Of a stretch of DNA of 64,000 nt, positions 49,785 to 59,055 are shown one piece after another. The position numbers and the translations under genes were made by a program. The DNA comes from Shewanella carassii. Its GTDB lineage: Bacteria; Pseudomonadota; Gammaproteobacteria; Enterobacterales; Shewanellaceae. The notes beneath the pieces are model-generated. The model was given only the letters and a program-made list of their open reading frames with translations, made no database searches and was not told where the DNA came from. Numbering within the stretch: position 1 is the stretch's first letter; each line of letters begins with the position of its first letter. The stretch covers positions 69,700 through 133,699 of the forward strand of contig NZ_NGVS01000023.1 in the NCBI RefSeq assembly GCF_002777975.1, in the 5' to 3' direction.

Positions 49785-49811
49785 AAAAGCCTCCGAAAGG
49801 GGGCTTTTTTA
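49785..49811 (+). terminator. Terminator of ihfB
   Basis: AAAGCCTCC pairs (one G-T) with GGGGGCTTT around GAAA, followed by six T, 14 bp after the stop. Confidence 0.88.
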
Positions 49812-49893
49812 TGCCTGGAGCTTGGCTAAAGCTGGTCAGCCCAGTCAAATTACTGGATAATCAGAACATTGAAACGCGTTTATGGAGTGCAAC

Positions 49894-50163
49894 GTGAAGT
49901 CATTTGTCGCAACCGTACTGGTGGCAATGCTGTTTGTAGTGGCACTGGTATTTGGCTCCCGCAATGAACAGTTAGTCACCATCAGTTATTTTGTGGCACA
50001 GGGAGAGTTCCGCTTACCTGTGGTGCTGGCCGTGGTATTTCTGGCAGGCTTTATTCTTAGCTGGATCATCGCCTTCTACTACATTATGAAGCTGAAACTT
50101 TCATTGCGTAATGCCCGCAAGAAAATCCAGACTTTAACTCAGCAGCAGGGGCAAGACGCCTAG
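49894..50163 (+). CDS. lapA: LapA-domain inner-membrane protein
   Basis: This 89-residue protein has two membrane segments (about 4-20 and 42-62) and a short basic coiled tail, the LapA/YciS architecture. In E. coli LapA works with LapB in controlling lipopolysaccharide synthesis through LpxC turnover. The GTG at 49894 has GGAG 6 nt upstream; an ATG at 49882 would add four residues but overlaps that ribosome site. One base separates its stop from lapB. Confidence 0.9.
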   Translation: MKSFVATVLVAMLFVVALVFGSRNEQLVTISYFVAQGEFRLPVVLAVVFLAGFILSWIIAFYYIMKLKLSLRNARKKIQTLTQQQGQDA

Positions 50164-50164
50164 T

Positions 50165-51325
50165 ATGCTCGAACTTCTCTTTCTGTTGTTGCCAATTGCT
50201 GCGGCTTACGGTTGGTACATGGGCCGTCGCAGTTTGAGGCAGAAACAGAATTCAGCACAAAAGAAACTGAGCCGAGATTACTTTACCGGGCTTAACTTTC
50301 TGCTCTCCAATGAGTCGGACAAGGCGGTTGATCTCTTTATCAGCATGCTGGATGTCGATGATGAAACCATAGACACACATCTGTCGTTGGGTTCCTTGTT
50401 TCGCAAACGGGGTGAGGTAGACAGATCCATTCGTATTCACCAAAACCTGATAGCCCGCCCCAATCTCGCCACCGAGCAAAGAGACATGGCGATGATGGAG
50501 TTGGGCAAGGACTATATGGCCGCCGGGTTCTACGATAGAGCCGAGGAGATTTTCCTTAACCTGGTCAGTCAAGACGATCACAGCGAAGAAGCTGAAACCC
50601 AACTGATCTCCATTTACCAAATTACCAAAGAGTGGCAAAAAGCGATTGATATCACCAAGCGCTTGCCACGTAAACGCCAGCAGGGTCTTAAACCCGTCAT
50701 CGCCCATTTCTACTGTCAATTGGCCGAAGAGTCTGGCGACGAAGCAGGAAAACTCAAGGGCTTTCAAGCCGCGCTCAAGCAAGACTCTCAATGTGGCCGC
50801 GCCTTGTTGTCACTGGCCAACGCTTACCTGGATGCTGGGCAATTGCCTCAGGCCAAACAGATGCTCAATCAACTGATTGACGCCGATGCCGAGCTTTTCG
50901 CCGATGCGCTTGTCTGCGCGCGTCAACTCTATCGGGAACTCAATGATATTGAAGGTTATCGAGAACTGTTAACACATGCGATAGACAAGGGCGCGGGTGC
51001 GTCGGTTGTGGTGGCATTGGCGCAACGCATGATAGAAGACGGCGATATCAAAGGTGCCGAAGACATGGTGATGGAAGCTCTCTATCGTCACCCAACTATG
51101 CGTGGTTTCCAACATTTGATGCAGATGCATATAAAACAAGCTGAACAGGGCCAAGCCCGCGATAGCCTGGCGATGTTGGAAAAACTGGTAGAGCAACAAA
51201 TTAGATTCCGTCCAAGCTACCGTTGCCGGGAATGTGGATTCCCGGCACATACTTTGTATTGGCACTGCCCATCTTGCAAAAACTGGGGCAGTATCAAACG
51301 GGTACGCGGCTTGGACGGAGAATAA
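50165..51325 (+). CDS. lapB: LapB (YciM), TPR protein with rubredoxin-like domain
   Basis: This 386-residue membrane-anchored cytosolic protein has an N-terminal anchor (MLELLFLLLPIAAAYGWYMG) and about nine TPR-like repeats from residue 35 to 340. The C-terminal rubredoxin-type metal domain (YRCRECGFPAHTLYWHCPSCKNWGS) has both CxxC pairs intact. LapB delivers LpxC to FtsH and so balances LPS and phospholipid synthesis. Coupled to lapA and followed by pyrF, as in E. coli. Confidence 0.96.
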   Translation: MLELLFLLLPIAAAYGWYMGRRSLRQKQNSAQKKLSRDYFTGLNFLLSNESDKAVDLFISMLDVDDETIDTHLSLGSLFRKRGEVDRSIRIHQNLIARPNLATEQRDMAMMELGKDYMAAGFYDRAEEIFLNLVSQDDHSEEAETQLISIYQITKEWQKAIDITKRLPRKRQQGLKPVIAHFYCQLAEESGDEAGKLKGFQAALKQDSQCGRALLSLANAYLDAGQLPQAKQMLNQLIDADAELFADALVCARQLYRELNDIEGYRELLTHAIDKGAGASVVVALAQRMIEDGDIKGAEDMVMEALYRHPTMRGFQHLMQMHIKQAEQGQARDSLAMLEKLVEQQIRFRPSYRCRECGFPAHTLYWHCPSCKNWGSIKRVRGLDGE

Positions 51326-51346
51326 CCCTCAGATAACGGAGTAAAA

Positions 51347-52042
51347 ATGACAGAGACACCTATTGTGGTCGCCTTGGACTTTGATAATAAATTCAAAGCA
51401 TTGCAGCTTATTGATAAGTTGGATCCGTCTATGTGCCGCCTTAAGGTAGGCAAAGAGATGTTTACCCTGTTCGGGCCTCAACTGGTGAAAGAGATCCATG
51501 ACCGTGGGTTTGATCTGTTTCTGGACCTGAAGTTTCACGACATTCCCAACACAGTGGCCAAGGCGGTTGCTGCCGCCGCCGAAATGGGGGTGTGGATGGT
51601 GAACGTTCACGCCAGTGGCGGTCTCGCCATGATGGAGGCTGCCCGCCGGGCACTGTTGCCTTACGGAGATAACGCCCCCTTGTTGATAGCCGTTACTGTG
51701 CTGACCTCAATGAGCGACGATGAACTCAAGCTTATTGGTGTTGAAGGCAGTGCTGAAGATCAGGTTCTCAGGCTGGCGCGCCTGACGCAAACAGCCGGTC
51801 TCGATGGTGTGGTCTGCTCGGCCCGTGAGTCCAGTATGCTCAAGGCCGAACTTGGCGCCGATTTCAAACTGGTGACTCCAGGTATTCGTCCGGCGGGCAG
51901 TGATGCCGGCGATCAAAAACGCATCATGACCCCGGCCGAAGCGATGGCGGCGGGCTCAGATTATCTGGTGATAGGTCGCCCCATTACTCAAGCGTCCGAT
52001 CCTTTGGCGACACTGCAGGCGATACATCAATCGCTAGCATAA
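51347..52042 (+). CDS. pyrF: Orotidine 5'-phosphate decarboxylase
   Basis: This 231-residue enzyme makes UMP from OMP. The catalytic array is [11 protein letters not shown] (Asp-Lys-x-x-Asp), VALDFDN opens the barrel, and TPGIRPAG plus YLVIGRPIT bind phosphate. GGAG precedes the ATG by 7 nt. It lies 21 bp after lapB. Confidence 0.98.
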   Translation: MTETPIVVALDFDNKFKALQLIDKLDPSMCRLKVGKEMFTLFGPQLVKEIHDRGFDLFLDLKFHDIPNTVAKAVAAAAEMGVWMVNVHASGGLAMMEAARRALLPYGDNAPLLIAVTVLTSMSDDELKLIGVEGSAEDQVLRLARLTQTAGLDGVVCSARESSMLKAELGADFKLVTPGIRPAGSDAGDQKRIMTPAEAMAAGSDYLVIGRPITQASDPLATLQAIHQSLA

Positions 52043-52113
52043 ACTTGTGACATACCGGCGACTCGCAGTATGGACCGGAATAACGAATGAACAGTGGATA
52101 GGAGAGAAGCTCA

Positions 52114-52932
52114 ATGTTCGATTATCAGGGTAAGTATGTAGTGGTCGTCGGGGGTACCAGCGGCATTAACCTCTGTATCGCCAAGGCGTTTGCAGTTGCC
52201 GGTGCCCATGTGGCGGTTGCCAGCCGTAACCCGGAAAAAGTGGCAGCCGCGGTGGCGTTATTGAATGAAGCCAATCCGCAAGGTCAACATCTGGGCCTGA
52301 GCTTCGATGTCAGGGATTTGCCGGCACTAGAGCAAGGCTTTGCCGTCTTGGCCCAGAGTTTCCCGTATATCGATGTGCTTGTCAGTGGCGCCGCCGGCAA
52401 TTTCCCCGCCAGCGCTGCCAAGCTCAGTGCCAACGGTTTTAAATCTGTCATGGATATCGATTTGCTGGGCAGTTTTCAGGTGTTGAAGCAAGCCTATCCT
52501 ATGCTTAAGCGCCCTGGCGCCAGCATTATTCAAATTTCGGCGCCGCAGGCGTATATTGCCATGCCGATGCAGATCCACGTTTGCGCCGCCAAGGCGGGCG
52601 TCGATATGTTGACCCGCACTCTGGCTTTGGAATGGGGGCCTGAAGGCATACGGATAAACTCCTTGGTACCCGGGCCGATTGCCGGTACCGAAGGGTTTAA
52701 TCGCTTGGCGCCGTCGGCGCAGTTGCAGCAACAGGTGGCCGAGAGTGTGCCGTTAAAACGCAACGGTGAGGGCGAAGACTTGGCCAATGCTGCACTCTTT
52801 ATGGCATCGCCAATGGCTTCCTATATTACCGGAACCATATTACCGGTTGACGGAGGTTGGTCGCTTGGCGGTGCCAGTGCGGCCATGAGTCAACTCGGGG
52901 CACTGGCGGCAAAGCAAGAATCAAGTAAGTAG
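52114..52932 (+). CDS. SDR oxidoreductase resembling peroxisomal-type 2,4-dienoyl-CoA reductase
   Basis: This 272-residue SDR has VVGGTSGINLCIAKAFA as cofactor loop and LVSGAAGNFPA in place of NNAG. The usual YxxxK is missing: the lysine is in HVCAAKAGVDML with Val at the tyrosine position and a Tyr about 13 residues before. This is the pattern of dienoyl-CoA reductases of the SDR class, and the following stretch TRTLALEWGPEGIRINSLVPGPIAGTEGFNRL is very like DECR2. It is therefore a candidate alternative to FadH for unsaturated fatty acids. GGAGAG precedes the ATG. Confidence 0.85.
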   Translation: MFDYQGKYVVVVGGTSGINLCIAKAFAVAGAHVAVASRNPEKVAAAVALLNEANPQGQHLGLSFDVRDLPALEQGFAVLAQSFPYIDVLVSGAAGNFPASAAKLSANGFKSVMDIDLLGSFQVLKQAYPMLKRPGASIIQISAPQAYIAMPMQIHVCAAKAGVDMLTRTLALEWGPEGIRINSLVPGPIAGTEGFNRLAPSAQLQQQVAESVPLKRNGEGEDLANAALFMASPMASYITGTILPVDGGWSLGGASAAMSQLGALAAKQESSK

Positions 52933-52950
52933 CAAGAGAGAGATTATAAA

Positions 52951-53496
52951 ATGGCAAACGCATTACAGGAACAGTTGCTCAAGGCGGGTCTCGCCAGCAA
53001 GCAAAAAGTTCGCGATGTCAAAACCCAAAAGAAACGTAACCGCAAGTCCAATATTGATGACGGCTCTGCTGAGCTGAAGGCGCAGATCGCTCAGCAGAAA
53101 AAGCAGCAGGCAGAAAAGGACAAGGCGCTCAATGAGCAACGCTTTGCCGAAGCCACAGAGAAAGGTCTGGTCCGTGGCTTGGTCACCGAAGTTAAGCAAA
53201 ATGCGGTGGCGTTGCCGAAAGATGGCGAGATCAAGTTCAACTATACCCTGGAGAACAAGATATACCCCTTGTATATCAATGAAAAACTTCAGAGTCAGTT
53301 ACTCGGTGGCCGCTTGGGGATAGTGCGAATTGAGCAAAGCAGCTATCTGGTGCCCCATAAACTCGCCGAGCGGGTCAATTTGTTGGTACCCGAATGGTGT
53401 GGTTATTTGTGGCAAGCCGAGAACAATGCCGAGCAAGTGTCGGAAGAGGATGACCCTTACGCAGATTATGTTATCCCCGATGATCTCATGTGGTAA
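52951..53496 (+). CDS. DUF2058-family (YaiL-like) protein
   Basis: This 181-residue protein starts with LQEQLLKAGLASKQKVRDVKTQKKRNRK. A long charged coiled coil (about 35-70) follows, then a globular domain (FNYTLENKIYPLYINEKLQSQLLGGRLGIVRI) and an acidic tail. It fits the DUF2058/YaiL family, annotated as a nucleoprotein regulator but without a well established function. It begins 18 bp after the SDR and probably shares its transcript. Confidence 0.85.
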   Translation: MANALQEQLLKAGLASKQKVRDVKTQKKRNRKSNIDDGSAELKAQIAQQKKQQAEKDKALNEQRFAEATEKGLVRGLVTEVKQNAVALPKDGEIKFNYTLENKIYPLYINEKLQSQLLGGRLGIVRIEQSSYLVPHKLAERVNLLVPEWCGYLWQAENNAEQVSEEDDPYADYVIPDDLMW

Positions 53497-53518
53497 TTGC
53501 TGTTTTCGTTAACAGTAT

Positions 53519-53550
53519 AAGGCCCGCCCAGTTTGGCGGGCTTTATTATT
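53519..53550 (+). terminator. Terminator after the DUF2058 gene
   Basis: GCCCGCC (53522-53528) pairs with GGCGGGC (53535-53541) around a 6-nt loop, followed by TTTATTATTTT. Confidence 0.8.
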
Positions 53551-53589
53551 TTAAGATTGCAGGGCAGATATGGAGTAATAAAACCGCAA

Positions 53590-54924
53590 TCAATAATTCT
53601 GGCTCAAGTCTATGATGGCACCGCCCTTGGGGCTGAACAGTTGTTGATGCAGCCTGGCGGCAAACTCATCTGTCATTCCCGAGATATAGTCTGCTATCAC
53701 TCTGTGGCTGTTTTCCCCCTTGCAGTTGGCCTGTTGCCAGCGTGATTGGGTATTGTGGGGCAGGAGCCTCAGAGGATCCGAGGCAAAGGCTTCAAACAGC
53801 TCCATTACTATCTGCTGCCCCTTGTACTCCAGCATCTGGATCTCGGGCTTACGTACCACATGTTTAAGGACAAACTGTTTCAATAGCTCCAATAACTCGG
53901 CAAAGGCCGGCTCCAACTTGGCATTGAATCTCAGCAAGGGTTCGGCAAAGTCCGGGGTCTGGTCGATTCTGATGGCGGTGACCAGCGCATTCACCAAGGT
54001 TCCTATGGCATCCTTGCGCAAGTGATGTTTGCGGGAAAACAGCTTGAGCTCAATATTCCCGAGCTGGCTTTGGATCCATTCATCTTCAATGGCTTGCAGC
54101 GGGGCACGCATATCCTCTTGCCAATTCGCGCCAGTGACAATTCCCATCACTATGGCATCTTCGAGATCGTGCACCGCATAGGCGATATCATCGGCGAGCT
54201 CCATAATGGTGCAGTCGAATGACTTGTAGCGGGTGCGATGGTGCAGCCCTTCGCCCGGGCTATAGTGGCTGAGAAAGCCTTGCTTGTCTTTACTATCCAG
54301 CGGCTCAAGCACCCAATCGAGGATAGCTTCATCATCATCGAAAATCCCTTTGACCGGCGGCCATTGGCTCGGCCTTAACTGACGATAGTGACTCAGTTCC
54401 GGCTGGGGTCTATCGATTCTCAGCGTACGTACCGGCGCTGGGTATTTGAGTACACCGAGCAGGGTACGCCGGGTTAGGTTCATGCCAAAGTGTTCGGTAT
54501 AGGGTTCGAGCCGGGTAAGAATTCTGAAGGTCTGGCCATTGCCTTCAAAGCCGCCGTGCTCACGCATCATGTAGTTGAGCGCCACCTCACCGCCATGGCC
54601 ATAGGGTGGGTGGCCGATATCGTGGGCGAGACACAGGGCTTCGAGCAGACTCATGGAATCGAGCAAAAAGGCCATTTCGGGATAGCGCTGCTTCAACTGG
54701 GCGGCAATGCCCGTGCCTATTTGCGAGACTTCCAGTGAGTGAGTCAGGCGGGTGCGGTAAAAGTCGTTCATGCCCACCCCAAGTACCTGAGTCTTGGCCT
54801 GCAAGCGCCGAAAAGCGGCAGAGTGCAGAATTCTGGCTCTGTCTCTCTGATAGGGACTGCGATTATCGTCGCGGCGCTGACTGTTATTGGGCTCGCGCCT
54901 GGCTTGCCAGTGGGCTTGGCTCAT
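53590..54924 (-). CDS. dGTPase-family HD hydrolase, anti-phage (type 2) subfamily
   Basis: This 444-residue HD enzyme differs from the long Dgt at 15.5 kb. It opens [33 protein letters not shown], the motifs being [29 protein letters not shown] (HD pair) and [16 protein letters not shown]. The closing [17 protein letters not shown] is also conserved. Enzymes of this subfamily, one of them from Shewanella putrefaciens CN-32, are reported to deplete dGTP during phage infection. It starts 11 bp after yfbR, so the two dNTP-directed HD enzymes are expressed together. Whether this protein defends against phage is untested. Confidence 0.9.
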   Translation of the reverse strand: MSQAHWQARREPNNSQRRDDNRSPYQRDRARILHSAAFRRLQAKTQVLGVGMNDFYRTRLTHSLEVSQIGTGIAAQLKQRYPEMAFLLDSMSLLEALCLAHDIGHPPYGHGGEVALNYMMREHGGFEGNGQTFRILTRLEPYTEHFGMNLTRRTLLGVLKYPAPVRTLRIDRPQPELSHYRQLRPSQWPPVKGIFDDDEAILDWVLEPLDSKDKQGFLSHYSPGEGLHHRTRYKSFDCTIMELADDIAYAVHDLEDAIVMGIVTGANWQEDMRAPLQAIEDEWIQSQLGNIELKLFSRKHHLRKDAIGTLVNALVTAIRIDQTPDFAEPLLRFNAKLEPAFAELLELLKQFVLKHVVRKPEIQMLEYKGQQIVMELFEAFASDPLRLLPHNTQSRWQQANCKGENSHRVIADYISGMTDEFAARLHQQLFSPKGGAIIDLSQNY

Positions 54925-54935
54925 AATCTCTCCTG

Positions 54936-55523
54936 CTAGAGCAGTTGATTGATCTCATCCAGATCCAGGGTGAAACTGGGAATAAAATGCTCGCGAAAAT
55001 ACGCCACTGCCGGGTCTGGGTTGGCATCCAGCATGGTTTCGAGTCGCTTGCGGGCACTATTGAACTCGTTGTTGCCTGCACGCTTTTCTTCGAGACACTT
55101 GAGATAGGCGCACAGAGTATCGGCGGACTTGACCAACTTGCGATGGCTGAGCTCGGCGCTATCACTGATAAACAGCGAGCGGTAATCGTCACGAAACTCT
55201 TCGGGCACCATCTCCAGCAGCCTGGCTTCGGCTATGGCTTCAATCTTCTTGTATTCGGCTTCTATCTCGGCATTGAAGTATTTGACCGGAGTGGGCAGAT
55301 CGCCGGTAAGAATTTCGCCGGCATCGTGAAAGATGGCCAGGGTCGCGGCGCGATCCGGCGAATATTGGCCATTGAATTTACGGTTACTGATGATGGCCAG
55401 CGCATGGGCCACCATGGCGACCTGCAATGAGTGTTCCTGCACATTCTCGGTGCGGACGTTATACATCAAGGGCCAACGCTGAATTAACTTCATCCTGGCC
55501 AGGTGGGCAAAAAGGTGACTCAT
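54936..55523 (-). CDS. yfbR: 5'-deoxynucleotidase YfbR
   Basis: This 195-residue HD-domain phosphatase removes phosphate from deoxynucleoside monophosphates. The metal site is [16 protein letters not shown], then [22 protein letters not shown] with the HD pair, and later [26 protein letters not shown]. Length matches E. coli (199). It is followed after 11 bp by the dGTPase and lies downstream of alaA on the same strand, beyond a terminator. The pairing with alaA (yfbQ) is conserved. Confidence 0.95.
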   Translation of the reverse strand: MSHLFAHLARMKLIQRWPLMYNVRTENVQEHSLQVAMVAHALAIISNRKFNGQYSPDRAATLAIFHDAGEILTGDLPTPVKYFNAEIEAEYKKIEAIAEARLLEMVPEEFRDDYRSLFISDSAELSHRKLVKSADTLCAYLKCLEEKRAGNNEFNSARKRLETMLDANPDPAVAYFREHFIPSFTLDLDEINQLL

Positions 55524-55597
55524 ACAACTTCCCTAAGTTTTTTGCGCGTTTCCCTTACTTTACCTCAGTGGTTAAAGGCTGTCAGTGCCGGACGGGG

Positions 55598-55624
55598 ATA
55601 AAAAAGCCGCCTCGATGGGCGGCT
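55598..55624 (-). terminator. Terminator of alaA
   Basis: On the minus strand GCCGCCC / GGGCGGC-type arms form a G+C-rich stem followed by six T, 10 bp after the alaA stop and before yfbR. Confidence 0.85.
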
Positions 55625-55633
55625 GGCATTGTG

Positions 55634-56848
55634 TTATTGGCGGTAGTTCTCGAGGAAGTCACCGAAGGCGAGCAGGGCCCGCTGTAAGTCTTCCTTATGA
55701 GGCAGGAACACCACTCGCAGGTGATCCGGCTCCGGCCAATTAAAGGCGGTACCCTGTACCAAGAGAATTTTCTTCTCTTTTAGTAGATCCAGCACCAGGC
55801 GCTCATCGTCCCTGAGGCCGAAACGCTTGCTGTCGAGACGGGGAAATGCATACATGGCGCCCTTGGGTTTCACCACACTCACGCCGGGAATTTGATTGAG
55901 CAGCTCATAACAGATATCCCGCTGCTGGGTCAGGCGACCATCGATGGCGGTAAGCTCATTGATACTCTGATAACCGCCCAACGCGGTTTGAATCGCATGC
56001 TGATTGGGCACATTGGCGCAAAGGCGCATAGAGGAGAGCATCTCCAGCCCCTCAATATAGCTGTGCGCTGCTTTGAGATTACCGGACAGCATCATCCAAC
56101 CGACCCGGAAACCGGCGGCTCTATAGGCTTTGGAAAGGCCATTAAACGTCACGGTGAGAATATCGTCCGACAGACTACAGGCCGGGATATGCACAGCGCC
56201 ATCGTAAAGAATTTTGTCATAGATCTCATCGGCAAACAGTATGATGGAGTGTTGCCGGCACAGTTCAACAATCTCCAACAACAGCTCGCGACTGTATACG
56301 GCACCGGTTGGATTGTTGGGGTTGATGATCACTATACCTCGGGTTCTTGGGCCAATCTTGCTCTTGATATCCTCAAGATCGGGAAACCAGTCGGCCGCTT
56401 CATCGCAGCGATAGTGGCGCGCCTTGCCGCCGGCCAGGTTAACCGCTGCGGTCCACAGTGGATAGTCAGGGGAGGGAACCAACACCTCATCGTCGGTATT
56501 GAGTAGCCCCTGCATGGCCATCACTATCAATTCGGAAACACCATTACCTATATAGATATCTTCAATATCGACACCGAAGATCCCTTGGGACTGGTAATGC
56601 TGAACTATCGCCTTGCGGGCAGAGAACAAACCTTTGGATTCACAATACCCTTGGGCCGATGGCAGGTTGAGGATAACGTCACGAACTATCTCTTCCGGAG
56701 CTTCAAAGCCAAAGGGAGCCGGGTTACCTATATTGAGCTTAAGAATACGATGGCCTTCATCCTCCAACCGACGGGCTTCCTTGTGCACCGGCCCTCGAAT
56801 ATCGTAACAAACACTGTCGAGCTTATTGGATTTGATGATTGGCCGCAT
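55634..56848 (-). CDS. alaA: Alanine-synthesising aminotransferase AlaA
   Basis: This 404-residue PLP enzyme makes alanine from pyruvate and glutamate. NIGNPAPFGFEAPEEI, YPLWTAAVNLAGG, INPNNPTGAVYS and the cofactor lysine in TFNGLSKAYRAAGFRVGWM are the class I landmarks. The ATG at 56848 (MRPIIKSNKLDSV) gives the E. coli length of 405; the frame is open 48 bp upstream without support. Confidence 0.96.
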   Translation of the reverse strand: MRPIIKSNKLDSVCYDIRGPVHKEARRLEDEGHRILKLNIGNPAPFGFEAPEEIVRDVILNLPSAQGYCESKGLFSARKAIVQHYQSQGIFGVDIEDIYIGNGVSELIVMAMQGLLNTDDEVLVPSPDYPLWTAAVNLAGGKARHYRCDEAADWFPDLEDIKSKIGPRTRGIVIINPNNPTGAVYSRELLLEIVELCRQHSIILFADEIYDKILYDGAVHIPACSLSDDILTVTFNGLSKAYRAAGFRVGWMMLSGNLKAAHSYIEGLEMLSSMRLCANVPNQHAIQTALGGYQSINELTAIDGRLTQQRDICYELLNQIPGVSVVKPKGAMYAFPRLDSKRFGLRDDERLVLDLLKEKKILLVQGTAFNWPEPDHLRVVFLPHKEDLQRALLAFGDFLENYRQ

Positions 56849-57238
56849 TACTACCTCGAAACTGGCTGATATGAAAGAGTTTAACCATCGGCACAATACC
56901 TAATTTCAAGCGGCTTATAAAGGGGAATAAGTCCCTATTTCTATTTTTTATCAGAACTTTCATCTTTTAAATGCAAAAAAACACCTCGCAAAAAAGATGA
57001 TGAAACTGAATTACGCTTCAATATTGGAGTTAAAAACTGTTTAAAGGTGTAAACGCTAGTAGTTGTCACAATACAGTTTCGGCAATATTTGAAATAAAAA
57101 GGCAGTTTAACTGAATGCTTATATGTCAGTCATGACAAACGGGCGTAAAATGTGCATATAAAAGCTATTGAATCATATGGAATTTTTTCAATAATTGCCT
57201 GCAAGGTCAAAATTTGCACTGACTGACTCAATTTATGG
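56849..57238. other. Intergenic region between alaA and the NhaC-family gene
   Basis: This A+T-rich stretch contains the minus-strand alaA promoter, not placed, and several short dyads such as ATGTCAGTCATGAC. I see no gene and no clear riboswitch. Confidence 0.3.
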
Positions 57239-57267
57239 TTGACTCATATCCAGTTGCGCATTATTTT
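57239..57267 (+). promoter_or_regulatory. Candidate promoter of the NhaC-family gene
   Basis: TTGACT (57239-57244) and TATTTT (57262-57267) are 17 bp apart. The transcript would have a leader of about 150 nt with two small hairpins: GGTGT-CTCA-ACACC near 57360 and GGCC-GCAA-GGCC near 57391, the latter followed by a T run. Confidence 0.4.
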
Positions 57268-57422
57268 CTGCGCGATGTTTTTAGCAAGGCTCCAACAAAA
57301 GCGACCAGTTGTTACTGTCCGTCTGGCGGAAAGCCGTAAATAAAGCAGTTGTTTTGGCGGTGTCTCAACACCCCACATGACTTTATAAGGCCGCAAGGCC
57401 ACCTTTTTGAGGACCTAAGTGC

Positions 57423-58805
57423 ATGTCTGAGCCGACAGCGTTAAGTCTTGTTCCCCCGATTGTCGTATTGGTGCTGGCCATTTGGCTGCGTCGTCCCATC
57501 CTGGCCTTAATCATAGGTGCCGTCAGTGGTCTGTTGCTTCTTGACCCCAGTCAGGTACTGAATAACTTCGCCGATATCTCACTCAAAGTGATGGCCGATG
57601 AGACCATAGGATGGTTAATCCTGGTATGTGGCAGTTTCGGTGCCCTGATAGCCTTGTTGGTGCGCACAGGTGGCGCCTTGGCCTTTGGCCGTAAAGCGCT
57701 CAAACTTGCCAAGGGGCCACGCTCATCTCTGCTGATGACCTTTGTGCTCGGCCTGGTGATCTTTATTGATGATTACCTGAATGCACTCACGGTCGGCGAA
57801 ACCATGAAGCGGGTCACCGACAGGTTCAAGATTTCCCGTGAGATGCTTGCCTATGTGGTCGACTCCACCGCAGCACCTGTGTGCGTCTTGGTACCGTTAT
57901 CTACCTGGGCGGTGTTCTTTGGCGGGCTATTGGTTAACAACGGTGTGGCCGCTGAAGGCGAGGGGATCCAAATCTATATGCAAGCGATCCCTTATATGTT
58001 TTACGCCTGGTTGGCGGTTGCCATGGTGCTGCTGGTCATCCTTGGCATAGTACCGGCCATAGGGCCGATGAAAAAGGCGCAGCTCGCGGCGGCGGCCGGC
58101 AGTCCGGCCAAAGAGCAGACAGATTTTTACGAGGTTCAGACCTCGGATGAATATGCCGTACGTGCCATGGAGGAGGAGTTCGAGCAGGCGGATAAGCAAG
58201 GACAATTGCACAATTTCTTGGTACCCATTTTGCTGTTGGTTGGTTTTACCGTCTACTTCGATATCGATGTCTGGAAAGGCTTGTTGGCAACCTTGGTGAT
58301 TACTTTGCCATATTACGCGGTGCAGCGTTTGATGCCCTTATCCGAGATGATGGATCAGATGATAGATGGCTTCAAAAGCATGTTGCCGGCCATAGGCACA
58401 GTTATCGCCGCCTTTGTTTTCAAAGATGTTTGCGACCAACTGTTGCTGCCTCAGTATGTGATTGAGTCCCTGAGTCCCTTTATGACGCCTAAACTCTTGC
58501 CTGCAGTGGTGTTTGTGGCCATGGCAATTCTGGCCTTCGCTACCGGGTCCAGTTGGGGAATTTTTGCGGTGACCATTCCTATTGTGATGCCGCTGGCTCA
58601 ATCCGTTGGAGCCGACATTCCTCTGGTGATAGGTGCCTTGTTGTCGGCTTCATCCTTTGGTAGCCAGGCTTGCTTCTACTCAGACTCCACCGTTCTGGCG
58701 GCGCAAGGATCGGGCTGTAATCTGGTAAGCCATGCGGTGACACAGTTACCCTATGCCTTGATAGCGGCAGTACTTACCTTTATTGGCTTCATCATAGTTG
58801 CATGA
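57423..58805 (+). CDS. NhaC-family Na+/H+ antiporter-like transporter
   Basis: This 460-residue protein has about eleven membrane segments. The NhaC-family core motifs are seen: GLVIFIDDYLNALTVGETMKRVTDRF in the first half, VDSTAAPVCVLVPLSTWAVF, and AFATGSSWGIFAVTIPIVMPLA plus SASSFGSQACFYSDSTVLAAQG in the second half. A cytosolic acidic loop (about 225-262) separates the halves. The family includes sodium/proton antiporters as well as amino-acid exchangers, so the substrate is open. AGGA lies 10 nt before the ATG. Confidence 0.9.
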   Translation: MSEPTALSLVPPIVVLVLAIWLRRPILALIIGAVSGLLLLDPSQVLNNFADISLKVMADETIGWLILVCGSFGALIALLVRTGGALAFGRKALKLAKGPRSSLLMTFVLGLVIFIDDYLNALTVGETMKRVTDRFKISREMLAYVVDSTAAPVCVLVPLSTWAVFFGGLLVNNGVAAEGEGIQIYMQAIPYMFYAWLAVAMVLLVILGIVPAIGPMKKAQLAAAAGSPAKEQTDFYEVQTSDEYAVRAMEEEFEQADKQGQLHNFLVPILLLVGFTVYFDIDVWKGLLATLVITLPYYAVQRLMPLSEMMDQMIDGFKSMLPAIGTVIAAFVFKDVCDQLLLPQYVIESLSPFMTPKLLPAVVFVAMAILAFATGSSWGIFAVTIPIVMPLAQSVGADIPLVIGALLSASSFGSQACFYSDSTVLAAQGSGCNLVSHAVTQLPYALIAAVLTFIGFIIVA

Positions 58806-58859
58806 TTAGTCGCGTGATTAGTTGAATGACGGCTGTTTCATAAGCCTGAGCCTACCAAT

Positions 58860-58893
58860 AAAAATCCCCAAGGTTATGCCGCGGGGATTTTTT
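58860..58893 (+). terminator. Terminator of the NhaC-family gene
   Basis: AAAAATCCCC (58860-58869) is the exact complement of GGGGATTTTT (58883-58892) around a 13-nt loop that can pair further, with a T run at the end. Confidence 0.88.
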
Positions 58894-59055
58894 ATCAAAG
58901 GTTTGCCGCCAGAAGCCATCAATAAAAGCGGACACAAAAGGTTCAATAGCTCGACATATCAAACGCTTCCCGGCAGTATTGTGAATAACGACACAGGGAA
59001 TTTGCCTTCTATGGTGTTTGTAAGTGAGTACCATAAGGCTCAAGGACGGAGCTGT

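Noticed and set aside
56940..57240. Lysine riboswitch or ArgR boxes upstream of the NhaC-family gene
   Set aside because: Some NhaC-type transporters carry a lysine riboswitch, but the conserved L-box segments are absent, and the A+T-rich dyads do not form paired ArgR boxes.
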